Below are positions 41,750 through 52,497 of a stretch of 64,000 bases of DNA, piece by piece (the first letter of the stretch is position 1; every line of letters begins with the position of its first letter). The notes beneath the pieces are model-generated. The model was not told where the DNA came from. It worked only from the letters and a program-made list of their open reading frames with translations, and made no database searches. The stretch is taken from NCBI GenBank assembly GCA_038734275.1, contig JAVYOO010000006.1, positions 1 through 64,000 on the forward strand, written 5' to 3'. A program made the translations under genes and the position numbers. Source of the stretch: Archaeoglobaceae archaeon (GTDB lineage Archaea > Halobacteriota > Archaeoglobi > Archaeoglobales > Archaeoglobaceae).

Positions 41750-44355
41750 TCCCAAAATTTTCTTGTTCTCACGTATCTCTTTTCTGCTTCAAGCAGAGCT
41801 TTAAAAAAGTCTTCTTCAGTGGCATAGTATCCGGAAAGCACTTTCTTGGCGGTTTCAAAACCAACCCCATAAGTAAGCATGGCGTAAACACCTTTCATGC
41901 CATAGTTCATTACAAGATTTGCAACGTTAAACAACTCCTCTCTATTTGGCTCGTAGTTCTTTTTATCGCTGAAAACCGCAATCATACTGCTTCCGCATTT
42001 TAAACATCTAAGGGTTAAATTTCTCGCAATCTCGCGATATATTGCACCACAATTAACGCAGTGTATTCTGCAAATCTCTCCTTTAAGTCTTTCCATAAAT
42101 GCTTTCAAGATTGCCTCGCTTGGCTTCGATATCAATATATCAGGAATCTTGTCCCTACCTTCAAGGCTTATAGGAGTAAATTTATCATACACACTAAAAG
42201 TTATTTCCTTTCCAAATTTTTCAAAGAACATCTTAGCTTTATCTAAATCCAATTTCTCCAAAAATATCTCCCTGAGTGCCTCTCTGTACACAGGGGTTCC
42301 CCTTAGCTTAACAACCAGCATTCTCAAATTTATCCTGCTTAGATCCTCATCCTTGTCAAAGAGCCCAAATTTTCCTGCAGATTTGACAATCTTCCACTGC
42401 ATAAGTCTTGTATCTATGATCGCTCTCTCTGCTAGACTTGCAACGTTCTCTGGATCTATGCTCGTTATTACTTCCTTAACTTCTTCAGGTCTTGCAGGGG
42501 ATAACTTTATCCTGTAGGGGTCAAATTCCACCGAAACATTTGTTCCCTTCTTCAAGGAGAGTAAAAGCGCAAGAATTCTGCCTATCGCCTCATTTGCCTT
42601 ATGTCCAAAACATACATTAATAACAGTATCCCTGCCAGTGCCATCTATGACTACGTGGTTGTGAGTTGGAACTTCAAAACCTTTTTTATGCTCTTCTATT
42701 TTATTTAAAACCTTCTTTGCTCCTTCTTCATTTACAAACTCCTTTAATTTCTCAAATCCAAGTCTTCCCTTTGCTATATCTTCTCTTAACTTCCCTACGA
42801 GCTGTGCAACTTCGAAAGGCACAGGAATCTCTTCACCCACCCATGAAGGGACTTCTCCTTCAACAACAGCCGGTTCAACCTTAACAACGTCTTCCACACT
42901 TAAAACTCTCCAAAGTTCCCCCTTCATTGCAAATACTTCTCCACTGAAGTCAGAAAGAAAGCTTTCGTCAAGAACACCAATGGTTCTCCCAGTAGTTATG
43001 TCCACCACTCTGTAACTCTTTTCGTCCATTATCATTGAAATATTGTCATAAAAATACTTCCTCGTCCTTCTTCTTGCCGAAATTTCGTTTCCATCGTAAA
43101 AAATCCGCCAAATATTACTAAGATACTCGCAAATTTCGCAAAATTCATCAAAACTCAGGTTTCTATAAAAGTAAGTCCTTTTAATAATCTCATAAGCTTT
43201 TTTTACATCAATCCTCCCATATTCGATGGCAATCGCGCATATTTGATTCGCGAGCACATCCAGACTGTTCTCATGCAACTCTAAATCCTCCAAAAGCCCA
43301 GAATTTGCCCTTAAAATGATTGCAATTGATTCAAGAACATCATCAAATGTATTCGCGACAATATACCCAACCGATTTTCTTCCAAGCCCATGCCCACTCC
43401 TTCCTATCCTCTGGATTAGTCTTACAGCCTGTCTTGGACTACTATACTGGATTACCGCGTCAACGTGTCCTATATCAATTCCAAGCTCCATTGAAGATGT
43501 GCAAACCAAGGCTTTTAGCTTTCCACTTGCGAAATCTTCCTCTGCCGATATCCTTGCCTCTCTTGAAAGACTACCATGATGAACTTCCGCATTTATCATC
43601 TTTTTGAGATGGACTCCTATGACTTCTGCCGTTTGTCTTGTGTTTACAAAAATTAGAGTAGAGTTGTGTTTGTCTACCAGATCTTTTATAAGGGATAGCT
43701 CGTCATCAGAGCACAGAATTCTTATTTCATACTCCTTATCGAGATCTCCAGCTACGATCTCGGCTCCACCCATTATCTCTGCAATTCTTTCCGGATCGCT
43801 AATAGTAGCAGAAAGGGCTACTAGTTGAAATCTCGCAATCTCCCGTAACCTTTCAATACCCACAAACAACTGAACCCCTCTTTCGCTATCGATCAGTTCA
43901 TGAACTTCATCTATCACCACAAATCGGACATTTTTCAGTGCATTTCTTAGCTTTGCTCCCAAAAATAGAATCTGAAAAGTTTCTGGGGTAGTTATAAGTA
44001 TTTCAGGCGGTTTTCTGCTTTGCCTAACTCTTTCACTCTCTTTTGTATCTCCATGCCGTACATCAATGCTTATATTCAAAATCTCGGCGATTTTCCTCAT
44101 TCTTCTGAGCATGTCTCTATTTAGAGCTCTTAGCGGGGTTATATAGAGAACACAAATTCCAGGATTCTTATTTTGTATTAGTTTCTGAAAAATTGGGACC
44201 ATCACCGCCTCGGTTTTTCCGCTACCTGTAGGAGCTATTACGAGCGTATTTTTTCCAGAAATAACTACTTCAAAGGTTTTTTTCTGCAATTCAGTCAGTT
44301 CTTCTATTCCAACAGCCTTCAGGGCTTTTTCCAGTCTTGGATCAATTTCAGGCAT
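41746..44355 (-). CDS. Lhr-type DEAD/DEAH helicase
   Basis: 869 residues. Walker A APTGSGKT (41-48), DEVH motif in VIDEVHEL, motif III SATISDPERIA, helicase C domain with QRIGRSGH. A long Lhr-family C-terminal part follows, including a four-cysteine zinc motif (CVNCGA then CLKC). Lhr proteins unwind RNA-DNA or forked DNA and act in repair or recombination. The size and zinc motif resemble the archaeal aLhr2 group. Its start lies 60 bases from the divergent lrp gene. Confidence 0.88.
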   Translation of the reverse strand: MPEIDPRLEKALKAVGIEELTELQKKTFEVVISGKNTLVIAPTGSGKTEAVMVPIFQKLIQNKNPGICVLYITPLRALNRDMLRRMRKIAEILNISIDVRHGDTKESERVRQSRKPPEILITTPETFQILFLGAKLRNALKNVRFVVIDEVHELIDSERGVQLFVGIERLREIARFQLVALSATISDPERIAEIMGGAEIVAGDLDKEYEIRILCSDDELSLIKDLVDKHNSTLIFVNTRQTAEVIGVHLKKMINAEVHHGSLSREARISAEEDFASGKLKALVCTSSMELGIDIGHVDAVIQYSSPRQAVRLIQRIGRSGHGLGRKSVGYIVANTFDDVLESIAIILRANSGLLEDLELHENSLDVLANQICAIAIEYGRIDVKKAYEIIKRTYFYRNLSFDEFCEICEYLSNIWRIFYDGNEISARRRTRKYFYDNISMIMDEKSYRVVDITTGRTIGVLDESFLSDFSGEVFAMKGELWRVLSVEDVVKVEPAVVEGEVPSWVGEEIPVPFEVAQLVGKLREDIAKGRLGFEKLKEFVNEEGAKKVLNKIEEHKKGFEVPTHNHVVIDGTGRDTVINVCFGHKANEAIGRILALLLSLKKGTNVSVEFDPYRIKLSPARPEEVKEVITSIDPENVASLAERAIIDTRLMQWKIVKSAGKFGLFDKDEDLSRINLRMLVVKLRGTPVYREALREIFLEKLDLDKAKMFFEKFGKEITFSVYDKFTPISLEGRDKIPDILISKPSEAILKAFMERLKGEICRIHCVNCGAIYREIARNLTLRCLKCGSSMIAVFSDKKNYEPNREELFNVANLVMNYGMKGVYAMLTYGVGFETAKKVLSGYYATEEDFFKALLEAEKRYVRTRKFWD

Positions 44356-44414
44356 TTCCGCTCCAATTATAAGTCTGGGCTAAGATTTAAAAATTCTACA
44401 ATTGCATTATAAGT

Positions 44415-44864
44415 ATGGTGAAAATTGACGAAATTGATCTAAATATTCTTAAAGAACTTCAAAAGGATGCAAGAAAAAGTCTCAAGGAAATAGCTGAAAA
44501 GGTCGGGGTTGCGGAAGGGACTGTTTACAACAGGATAAACAAAATGAGGAACATGGGGATAATAAAAAAGTTTATCCCGATTCTGGATTATTCCTCACTC
44601 GGATACGACATCACCGCCATTATCGGGATTACTGCAGAAGGGGGGCAAATTGTTGAAATTGAAAAAGAGATTGCAAAAGAAAAGAGTGTTACCGCTGTTT
44701 ACGACGTAACAGGAGATTATGACATCCTGATCGTTGCAAAGTTTGAAAATAGAGAGAAGCTCAACGAATTTGTCAAAAAACTTTTGGGCATGAAGAGTGT
44801 CAAAAAAACATACACTATGCTCGTGTTGAATGTCGTGAAAGAAGCACACATGATCGAGCTTTGA
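44415..44864 (+). CDS. Lrp/AsnC-family transcriptional regulator
   Basis: 149 residues. HTH at about 20-45 (LKEIAEKVGVAEGTVYNRI), then a RAM ligand-binding domain from about 65 with GDYDILIVAKF. Such regulators control amino-acid genes. It sits between a helicase and argJ, tail to tail with argJ (one base apart), so no operon partner is evident. Confidence 0.92.
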   Translation: MVKIDEIDLNILKELQKDARKSLKEIAEKVGVAEGTVYNRINKMRNMGIIKKFIPILDYSSLGYDITAIIGITAEGGQIVEIEKEIAKEKSVTAVYDVTGDYDILIVAKFENREKLNEFVKKLLGMKSVKKTYTMLVLNVVKEAHMIEL

Positions 44865-45995
44865 TTAAGTCGTGTATTCCGAGTTTATTTTAACATATTC
44901 ATAGCTCAAATCGCAACCAATTGCATAATCCTCGTAATTTCCTTTATGAAGGTCAACCACTATTCTGAAATCGCCCTTCATAATTTCTCTTGCTTCCTCT
45001 TCCTTTCCCGTGATTTTTCCGTAATCCACAAGTAAAACTCTTTTCTCTTCGTTTTCAAAAGCTACTGTTATCTTCTCATCCACATTGGCACCACTATAAC
45101 CAAGAGCAGCAATTATTCTCCCCCAATTTGGATCACAGCCAAATATGGCTGTCTTTACCAACAGCGAATTAGCAATCGCTTTTGCTGCAACCTCTGCAGA
45201 CTTTTCGCTATCCGCACCTTTCACTACTACTTCAAAAATCTTTGTTGCACCTTCGCCATCTTTTGCAATTTGCTTTGCGATGCTGTAAAAGACTTTCTCG
45301 AGTTCTTCTTCAAATAAATCACGATCAATTTTTTCCTTACCGGTAGCAATCAGGAGAACTGTGTCATTGGTAGAAGTGTCACCATCGACTGTAAGCCGAT
45401 TCAGTGGTTTTACTGCTCTCCGAAGAATTTCATTTAGTTCTCCGCTCTCAAATTTTGCAGAAGTAAATACGAAACAGAGCATCGTAGCAAGATTAGGAGA
45501 GATCATTCCCGCACCTTTTGCCACCGCTGAAATTTTAGCAACCCTCGAGTAGGCCTTCTTTACAAACTTATCAGTAGTCCTTATAGCCTTGGCGAATTTT
45601 TCTGCATGTTCTTTGCTATTTCCCAAATCCCCGTAAACCTCCGGAGCCTTTCTTCTTATCCATTCGATATCCAGCTTTCTACCAATGACTCCTGTGGATG
45701 CGATTGCAATCTCATCTGCTTCACACCCCAAAAGCTTTCCTGCAATCCTACACATTTCTTTTGCGTCCTTCAACCCCTGTTCACCTGTGAATGCGTTTGC
45801 GTTTCCACTGTTAACGATCAGTCCCCTGGCATACCCCTTGCTTATGTTTTCTTGGCAGACAATCACAGGAGCTGCTTTTATCTTGTTTGATGTAAATACG
45901 CCTGCTATTGTGCCTTTGAACTTTGCAAGCCCCAAACCGAGCTTTCCTTCTTTAATCCCATTACAAAAAACACCCTCGATGTCTGTGATTTCCAT
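44865..45995 (-). CDS. argJ: Glutamate N-acetyltransferase/ornithine acetyltransferase
   Basis: 376 residues. NSGNANAFTG (62-71) and the autoprocessing site MISPNLA-TML, with the nucleophile Thr171, are plain. The precursor cleaves itself at that Thr into alpha and beta chains. It recycles the acetyl group from N-acetylornithine to glutamate in arginine synthesis. Divergent from pgk by about 59 bases. Confidence 0.94.
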   Translation of the reverse strand: MEITDIEGVFCNGIKEGKLGLGLAKFKGTIAGVFTSNKIKAAPVIVCQENISKGYARGLIVNSGNANAFTGEQGLKDAKEMCRIAGKLLGCEADEIAIASTGVIGRKLDIEWIRRKAPEVYGDLGNSKEHAEKFAKAIRTTDKFVKKAYSRVAKISAVAKGAGMISPNLATMLCFVFTSAKFESGELNEILRRAVKPLNRLTVDGDTSTNDTVLLIATGKEKIDRDLFEEELEKVFYSIAKQIAKDGEGATKIFEVVVKGADSEKSAEVAAKAIANSLLVKTAIFGCDPNWGRIIAALGYSGANVDEKITVAFENEEKRVLLVDYGKITGKEEEAREIMKGDFRIVVDLHKGNYEDYAIGCDLSYEYVKINSEYTT

Positions 45996-46054
45996 GCAAT
46001 CCAGTAGAGGGGAGATTAAAAAATCCTTTTAAAACGAAACTTTAACGCACTCAC

Positions 46055-47272
46055 ATGACTGAACTTCCGACGCTTGACGATATAGATGGTAAACAGAAAT
46101 CCATTCTTTTGAGAGTGGATATAAACGCTCCCATCGTTAACTCAACGATTTTGGATACTACAAGGTTTGAAAGTCATCTTCCAACAATTCGAGAGCTTGA
46201 AGATAGAGAGATCGTGATCTTAGCTCATCAAAGCAGGCCCGGAAGAAGAGACTTCACCACCCTTGAAGAACACGCAAAGGTTTTGTCCAAGCTTCTTGGC
46301 AGAGAAGTAGAGTATTTAGATGAAATATTCAGCAAAAGAGTTCTTGAGAGAATAAAGAACATGAAAAGCGGAGACATCTTACTACTTGAGAACGTAAGGT
46401 TCTATTCCGAAGAACAGCTTGACAGAACTGCAGAAGAACATGCAAATTGTCTGATGGTAAAGAGGTTAAAAGATTGCTTTGATGCGTTCGTAAACGATGC
46501 TTTTTCTGCATTTCACCGAAGTCATGCCTCTCTTGTAGGTTTTATCCCTGTTCTTCCGACTTATATTGGCAGATTGGCAGAAAAAGAGATAAATGCACTA
46601 AGCAAGGGACTAAGAAAAGGTGACAAAATCGCTTTTGTTCTTGGGGGGGCAAAAATAAAGGACCCTATAAGAGTCATGAAAAACGTTCTGGAAAATGGAA
46701 TTGCAGAAAAGGTTTTCCTAACAGGGGTTGTTGCAAATTATTTCCTTTATTTATCCGGAAAAGAAATTGGCGAAGAGAATCTGAAGATAATAGAGGAAAA
46801 CAAAGAAAACGTGAAAGATGAGGAGGCTAAAAAACTTCTTGAAAAGCACAAAGACAAAATCATGCTACCAATTGACTTTGGTGTGGAAATCTCAGGAGTT
46901 AGAGAAGATCTGTCGATCGAGGAGTTTAAGGGGAGAGGCATTATAAAGGATATCGGGGTGGAAACGATGAGCGAGTTTTCCAAGATGATCCCCGAGTTCG
47001 ACACAGTTGTGATCAACGGGACTGCTGGAGTTTATGAGGACTCAAAATTCTCAATTGGAACATATGAAATCCTGAAGGCAGTATCCAAGGCAAAATTCTC
47101 CATAGTGGGCGGTGGTCACAGTGCTTCAGCCGTTAATATGTTCGGACTATCCGATAAAGTCAGTCACGTCTCAATAGCAGGAGGAGCTTGCGTAAGATTC
47201 CTAAGCGGTGAAAAATTGCCAGTGATAGAAAAAATAAAAGAATACTGGGGAAAGGGAAGTAAATCGTCCTGA
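46055..47272 (+). CDS. pgk: Phosphoglycerate kinase
   Basis: 405 residues. RVDINAPI, HQSRPGRRDF, the AFSAFHRSHASLVGF hinge, FVLGGAKI and the nucleotide loop GGGHSASAV all match archaeal Pgk. It converts 1,3-bisphosphoglycerate to 3-phosphoglycerate or the reverse in gluconeogenesis. It stands alone. Confidence 0.95.
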   Translation: MTELPTLDDIDGKQKSILLRVDINAPIVNSTILDTTRFESHLPTIRELEDREIVILAHQSRPGRRDFTTLEEHAKVLSKLLGREVEYLDEIFSKRVLERIKNMKSGDILLLENVRFYSEEQLDRTAEEHANCLMVKRLKDCFDAFVNDAFSAFHRSHASLVGFIPVLPTYIGRLAEKEINALSKGLRKGDKIAFVLGGAKIKDPIRVMKNVLENGIAEKVFLTGVVANYFLYLSGKEIGEENLKIIEENKENVKDEEAKKLLEKHKDKIMLPIDFGVEISGVREDLSIEEFKGRGIIKDIGVETMSEFSKMIPEFDTVVINGTAGVYEDSKFSIGTYEILKAVSKAKFSIVGGGHSASAVNMFGLSDKVSHVSIAGGACVRFLSGEKLPVIEKIKEYWGKGSKSS

Positions 47273-47300
47273 TTGTTATCATTCATTAAAAAATTAATTT

Positions 47301-48449
47301 TTAAATTTGATCAAAAGTTATGATCCTTATCGAGGTCGGTAGCTTAACCACGCTTCCAAGCTTTGCTCCAACGATGTAACTTATATCTTTCTTAGCGGCA
47401 ATATCTATAAGCCTCTGAGTAATTATTCCGTCGAAAACGATCACAGATGCCTTTATGTTGTTTGTTTTCAGAGTTTTTACCAGATCTCTCACTGGGACTT
47501 CCTTGATGACGTTGAAGTTCTTGTCGAGAATTCTTGCGAGCAACTTTCCTTCAACCATCTCCTTGTGCGTCTTAAGACTTTCATGTGATGAAACTTTCTC
47601 TTCTTTCTGTATTGTTTGCTCTTTTTTCAAAACATGAACTTGCTCAACTGGTATTTTGTTTCTCAGGGCTTTCAAAATCTCTTTTAAGGTCAAATCCTCC
47701 ACTCCTTTTCCTTCAGGAGCCCTTGCTATAAAATCAATATCCGCCACTTGTAGCAGTTCCTTGAGAATTAACTCGCCACCTCTATCGCCATCTAAAAATG
47801 CGGTTACAGTCTTCTTTTTGCTCAGCTCCACGATTGTTTTTGGAATGTTAGTTCCTTCGACAGCAATTACGTTCTTTATTCCATGTTTAAGTAAATTCAG
47901 CACATCAGCACGCCCCTCAACAACAATTATAGCATCCGATTCATCGATGGCTGGACCTGCAGGTAATTTCTCTTCTCCGTATTCAACGATCTCATCTGTT
48001 CTTATTGCCTGCCTTACAAGTTCTGTGATCTTTTCTGATTCGATTTCTGGCTCCTCAAATAGTTCTCTGAGGATTTCCATTGACCTTTCAACTATTTTTT
48101 TTCTCTTGCTTGCTCGAACATCTTCAATTCTAATTACCCGTATTTTCGCTGAACACGGACCAACTCTCTCAATTGTTTCAAGCGCTGCAGCAATGATTGC
48201 AGTTTCAACCTTGTCAAGGCTTGATGGGATCTTTATCTCACCGTAGCTTTTTCCCCCTCTGCTTTCCACTTTTACCTCAATTCTACCTATCCTCCCCGTT
48301 TTCTGTAGTTCTCTGAGATCAAGATCCCCACCAAGAAGTCCTTCTGTCTGACCAAATATCGCTCCAACAACATCAGGACGTTCAACAATACCATCAGCAA
48401 CTATTTCAGCATAAATTAGATATTTTGTGGTATCCGAGGTTTTCATCAT
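47301..48449 (-). CDS. dnaG: Archaeal DnaG-type primase (Toprim)
   Basis: About 382 residues. The N-terminal [14 protein letters not shown] and [17 protein letters not shown] are the archaeal signature, and [14 protein letters not shown] with AFLDGDRGG forms the Toprim domain. ATG 48449 is chosen, since GGAGATGAT lies at good spacing upstream; the frame is open to 48512. Archaeal DnaG is linked to RNA degradation with the exosome as well as replication. It lies downstream of a single-domain response regulator and polB. Confidence 0.93.
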   Translation of the reverse strand: MMKTSDTTKYLIYAEIVADGIVERPDVVGAIFGQTEGLLGGDLDLRELQKTGRIGRIEVKVESRGGKSYGEIKIPSSLDKVETAIIAAALETIERVGPCSAKIRVIRIEDVRASKRKKIVERSMEILRELFEEPEIESEKITELVRQAIRTDEIVEYGEEKLPAGPAIDESDAIIVVEGRADVLNLLKHGIKNVIAVEGTNIPKTIVELSKKKTVTAFLDGDRGGELILKELLQVADIDFIARAPEGKGVEDLTLKEILKALRNKIPVEQVHVLKKEQTIQKEEKVSSHESLKTHKEMVEGKLLARILDKNFNVIKEVPVRDLVKTLKTNNIKASVIVFDGIITQRLIDIAAKKDISYIVGAKLGSVVKLPTSIRIITFDQI

Positions 48450-48523
48450 ATAAGCATCATCTCCTGTCATCCGAAAACCTACTCGATTACCATTTAAATA
48501 GTTTTTGAACACCCCATGCGATT

Positions 48524-48871
48524 CTATTTAAGTGTCTCTTCTATGATGCTGAGTATTTCCTTTCTCGTAAACGGCTTTTTTAGGATTCTATCAACTCCCG
48601 CTTCTATTGCTTTTTCTCCCTTTGAGCTAGCGTATGCGGTAACAGCTATGATCTTGGCATTTGGATTTATTTTCTTTATCTCCTTTACCGCATCTATCCC
48701 GCTCATAACCGGCATCATGATGTCCATGAGAACCAAATCTGGCTTTTCTTTTTTGTAAAGTTCCACCGCTTCTTTACCATTTGAAGCTTCAATGACTTTG
48801 TAATCCTTTAGCATGATCTTGAGAATTTCTCGCATAGCAGTTTCATCGTCCACAATCATTACACTTCTCAT
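48524..48871 (-). CDS. Single-domain response regulator (CheY-like receiver)
   Basis: 115 residues. Acidic pocket DDE (8-10), phospho-acceptor Asp50 in [14 protein letters not shown], Thr in AVTAY, and Lys in ILKKPF. No output domain. ATG 48871 is used over TTG 48874. It sits between polB and dnaG on the same strand with 74-87-base gaps. No histidine kinase gene is in the window other than the PAS protein at 40258, which has no phospho-acceptor. Confidence 0.92.
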   Translation of the reverse strand: MRSVMIVDDETAMREILKIMLKDYKVIEASNGKEAVELYKKEKPDLVLMDIMMPVMSGIDAVKEIKKINPNAKIIAVTAYASSKGEKAIEAGVDRILKKPFTRKEILSIIEETLK

Positions 48872-48958
48872 CAACTATTCTAACATTTTCGAATTTAAAA
48901 AACTTACCATATTCACAAGGATAACTAGGTTGGAGAGGAATTCGAAACTTTGGAGAAC

Positions 48959-51301
48959 TTAAAAGAAAGCCTCGAGGCTCGTCTGCGACGATCCTTTTAT
49001 TCTTGCCTCCGAAAAACCAAAACGCTCAAGAATTCTGAGTACAGCAGGGATGATTTGATGTTCAATATAGTAATCTTTATCGAGCTTCTTTACCTCTTCT
49101 CCGCTCTTAAGCCTTACTTTCAGATTTTCACCATCAAAGTGCTCGATCATGTCAATTGGATATGCACGATCACCAACGTTTCCAGCACCCTTTACGATTA
49201 CGAAGCCCACTTTTGATCCGACTGGATAAAAGATCCCTATTTCTTCAGCTTTTTTTGCCGCCTTTACATGAGCCTGCACCGCCTCGTATTTTGAAGGCTT
49301 TTTTGTCAGTCCCTTGTATATCACAACATCCTCAAGCTTTACCTTTCCACTTCGGATCGAGTTTATGATGTCCCTAATGTAGTTCATAGCCTTTTCTGGA
49401 TCTTTCTCCTTTAATATTATCTCAATAACCCCCCTTTGGGCATTCTTTGCAAGTTCACACCAGTCTCCACGTCTCACTTCAAGTCCACGCACAAGTATCT
49501 TGCCATCCGCGGTTATCCCGGCGTATCTCTTCTTTTCTACGAAGAAAATGGTCTTAAAAAGTTCATCAAGTTCAATCTGAACTGGAAGTTTCTTTGATAT
49601 CTCAGAGATTAGTTTTTCAACCTCTGTTTTGAGTTCATTCATCCCCAGCCCGGGCTTTGAGACAAATATACTATCGGTGTCCCCATACAAGACTTTGAAT
49701 CCAAGATCCTGAGCTATTTTGGCAGAAGTCTTTATAAAATGTCTACCCCAAGCAGTAGTGGCTTCAGCACACTCTCTGCAATACCATCTCGCACCAGCCC
49801 AACCCATGTAGCCATAAAATGAATTAGTAAGAATCTTAAGGGTTTGCTGTTTTATATCGAGCAGTTTGTATTCTGGAGTACTTTCTTCGATCTCTTTCAT
49901 TTGTTTCTTTATCTCCCTTCTCCTTTCGATTAGCATCTTCAGAATTCTCTTGAAAAATCCGTCAGGTTGTTTTCTAAACTTGTAGCCCACTTCCGGGGCA
50001 ACAAAACAGTCACCCTCTGCGGTCAATGTGTCCGGGCTGACATTGTAGGCGATCATGATCGAAGGATACATGCTTGCAAAGTCTAGCTCAGCAACGTTTT
50101 CATGCAATCCCCTTTCTGGCTCAATTACAAAGGCTCCCTCGTAGCTTTCAAGTGGAGCTTCTCTCGCATTTGGTGCTATCTCGCCAAGCTTTCTCGCTTC
50201 GCTCAGCAAAAGCCAGTCAACCTGTTTTCCTCTCCCCATCCTCGCAACGTCGTCAAGGGGTAGCCTAATCAGTCTTGCAAGCTCGTAGTGCATCGGTAGT
50301 AACTCTTTTGCAATCATAAAGGTATGAATCACGTCTCTTCTCGCGTGAGCAAACACCTTTTCTCTATCGCACTGCCAATACTTGTTTATGTCCTTGGCTT
50401 CTATGTCCTCTATGTCTACCTTTGTTCCTAGGAATTCTGCAATATTTTCGAGCTTCTTTATCTTCACATCTGTAATCCTTAGGGCAATGTCGTAGAGATC
50501 AACATTTAGCCTGCCTGCAATTTTTGGTCTACCGCCCTTAAATGTAATCGAAGACCCATCTCTTCCGATGTCAAGTGGAATTTTTAGCTTTTCAGCTCTC
50601 TTTTTTAGGTAAGGCCAGTCAAATGCATCCTGATTATAGCCAACGATTACATCTGGATCCACTTCTTTTATTAAACGCACAAAATCCCGAATTATACTTC
50701 TCTCGTCTCCGCAGAGTATTTCCTCCTTTTCATTGCTCCATTTAACCGAAATGACTATTATTGGGTCTTTTTCTGGATCCGGCATGCCAAAAGTAGAAAG
50801 CATCTCGCAATCGAAGGCTAAAATCTTGAGTTCAGGAATTTCTTTGCTCACCCTCTCCACTTTCTCAATTTCATAGCTTCTCAGCTTTCCCTCGATCTCT
50901 CTTCCCTCAATTCTTATTCCATCAAGACAGGCAAGATCTTTGTCAATAAGATAACGATAGGCAAATGGTATGTCCGCTTCTCTGACGTCGCCAAATTTTG
51001 AAAAGAATTCTCTTAACTTTGGAACGTGCTGGGGATGTTTTGCATAAACGATGAAAGCGGGGATTTCTTTGCCAAAAGATTTAATCTTGGTCTTTTCATA
51101 TGATTCAGGGACAATTAATTCCTTTTTCGTGCTAATCATGGCCTTCGCGATTGTTTCCTCATCAATATCCAAAACGTAAAAGTAAGGTTTGAAGTTCTTG
51201 TCATAAGCTACAAACGTCTCCCTATCCTTACACCAAAGCCTTAGAACTGCTCTATCATCGATCGTAACATATTCCGCATCTATAAGCCAGCCCTCTACCA
51301 C
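48959..51301 (-). CDS. polB: Family B replicative DNA polymerase
   Basis: About 780 residues. Exonuclease motifs FDCEM and NQDAFDWPYL; polymerase motifs DFASMYPSI and YGDTDSIF; no intein. GTG 51301 gives a protein starting VEGWLIDAEY like the archaeal family, with a TATA box (51321-51331) at leaderless distance; the open frame reaches back to 51352 but that part covers the promoter. The uracil-sensing N-terminal domain is present. The last bases lie 87 bases from the response regulator. Confidence 0.94.
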   Translation of the reverse strand: MVEGWLIDAEYVTIDDRAVLRLWCKDRETFVAYDKNFKPYFYVLDIDEETIAKAMISTKKELIVPESYEKTKIKSFGKEIPAFIVYAKHPQHVPKLREFFSKFGDVREADIPFAYRYLIDKDLACLDGIRIEGREIEGKLRSYEIEKVERVSKEIPELKILAFDCEMLSTFGMPDPEKDPIIVISVKWSNEKEEILCGDERSIIRDFVRLIKEVDPDVIVGYNQDAFDWPYLKKRAEKLKIPLDIGRDGSSITFKGGRPKIAGRLNVDLYDIALRITDVKIKKLENIAEFLGTKVDIEDIEAKDINKYWQCDREKVFAHARRDVIHTFMIAKELLPMHYELARLIRLPLDDVARMGRGKQVDWLLLSEARKLGEIAPNAREAPLESYEGAFVIEPERGLHENVAELDFASMYPSIMIAYNVSPDTLTAEGDCFVAPEVGYKFRKQPDGFFKRILKMLIERRREIKKQMKEIEESTPEYKLLDIKQQTLKILTNSFYGYMGWAGARWYCRECAEATTAWGRHFIKTSAKIAQDLGFKVLYGDTDSIFVSKPGLGMNELKTEVEKLISEISKKLPVQIELDELFKTIFFVEKKRYAGITADGKILVRGLEVRRGDWCELAKNAQRGVIEIILKEKDPEKAMNYIRDIINSIRSGKVKLEDVVIYKGLTKKPSKYEAVQAHVKAAKKAEEIGIFYPVGSKVGFVIVKGAGNVGDRAYPIDMIEHFDGENLKVRLKSGEEVKKLDKDYYIEHQIIPAVLRILERFGFSEARIKGSSQTSLEAFF

Positions 51302-51320
51302 AGCAACATTACTCAAAGAA

Positions 51321-51331
51321 AAATTTAAATT
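51321..51331 (-). promoter_or_regulatory. TATA box of polB
   Basis: Minus strand AAATTTAAATTT, about 20-30 bases before the GTG at 51301, implying a leaderless GTG-initiated message. Confidence 0.55.
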
Positions 51332-51409
51332 TAACCTACGGCAGAAGCGCAAAAATTTTGGCAGTAGTTTGAGTTAAAACTTTATAACTCCAAAAAATTT
51401 TATGTTTTG

Positions 51410-51679
51410 ATGAGAGCTGTAGAAATCTACGTAAGCGGTGTTGTCCAGGGTGTTGGGTTCAGATATTACACAACAAGAGTTGCAAAAGAACTCGGAATAA
51501 AAGGTTTTGTTAAAAATTTACCAGATGGGAGAGTTTACATTTACGCTGTTGGAGAAGACAGGGCGTTGGAAAAGTTCATTTCACATGTGCATCAGGGTCC
51601 ACCACTTGCTGTGGTTAGAGACGTTGTCGTTAAGGATGCTGAATTGAAAGAGTTTGACAGATTTGAGGTGAGAAGATAA
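51410..51679 (+). CDS. acyP: Acylphosphatase
   Basis: 89 residues. The catalytic [15 protein letters not shown] segment and [15 protein letters not shown] are diagnostic. It hydrolyses acyl phosphates. ATG 51410 (the second codon of the open frame) is preferred. Stop overlaps the hisF start as TAATG; first gene of a four-gene operon. Confidence 0.92.
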   Translation: MRAVEIYVSGVVQGVGFRYYTTRVAKELGIKGFVKNLPDGRVYIYAVGEDRALEKFISHVHQGPPLAVVRDVVVKDAELKEFDRFEVRR

Positions 51680-52497
51680 TGCTTGCAAAAAGGATAATTC
51701 CATGCTTGGATGTAACTTATAGAAATGGAAAAGCAATGGTTGTTAAAGGTGTCGAGTTCTTAAATCTGCGCGACGCTGGTGATCCCGTTGAACTGGCTAA
51801 GAAATACGATTTTGAGGGTGCAGATGAGCTTGTTTTTCTTGATATCACCGCTTCTCCAGAAGGGAGAAAGACAATGGTAGATATCGTTGAAAGAACCGCG
51901 GAAAATGTGTTCATTCCATTTACAGTCGGAGGAGGAATTAGAAGCATCGAAGACATAAACGCAATTTTGTCTGCTGGCGCGGATAAGGTTTCTATCAACA
52001 CATCAGCAGTTAAAGACCCGGAATTCGTTCGCAAAGCTTCGCAGATCTTTGGAAGCCAGTGCATTGTTGTTGCGATAGACTGCAAAAGAAATTTTGATCT
52101 GAGCAAAGGAAAGCATATTCTTGAGCTTGAAGATGGTAGAAAGGCCTGGTATGAGGTTTATATCTATGGTGGAAGACAGGCAACTGGAATAGATGCCTTA
52201 TGGTGGGCTAAAAAGGTCGAAGAACTTGGAGCTGGCGAAATACTGCTCACTTCGATGGATAGAGATGGAACTAAGGACGGCTATGATATTCCGATCACAA
52301 GGGCTATGAGCGAAGAGCTAAGCATACCAATAATAGCCTCTGGCGGGGCGGGTAAGCTTGAGCACTTCTATGAAGGTTTTGTTGTCGGAAAAGCGGATGC
52401 TTGCCTTGCTGCAGGAATATTTCACTACAGAGAGATAACCATTGCTCAAGTAAAGGAGTTCCTTGCTTCAAAAGGGGTGAAAGTCAGATGGAAATAA
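51679..52497 (+). CDS. hisF: Imidazole glycerol phosphate synthase cyclase subunit
   Basis: 272 residues. The opening [22 protein letters not shown] and [11 protein letters not shown] match HisF. It cyclises PRFAR with ammonia from HisH to form imidazole glycerol phosphate in histidine synthesis. HisH is not in the window. Overlaps acyP (one base) and the MazG-like gene (10 bases). Confidence 0.95.
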   Translation: MLAKRIIPCLDVTYRNGKAMVVKGVEFLNLRDAGDPVELAKKYDFEGADELVFLDITASPEGRKTMVDIVERTAENVFIPFTVGGGIRSIEDINAILSAGADKVSINTSAVKDPEFVRKASQIFGSQCIVVAIDCKRNFDLSKGKHILELEDGRKAWYEVYIYGGRQATGIDALWWAKKVEELGAGEILLTSMDRDGTKDGYDIPITRAMSEELSIPIIASGGAGKLEHFYEGFVVGKADACLAAGIFHYREITIAQVKEFLASKGVKVRWK

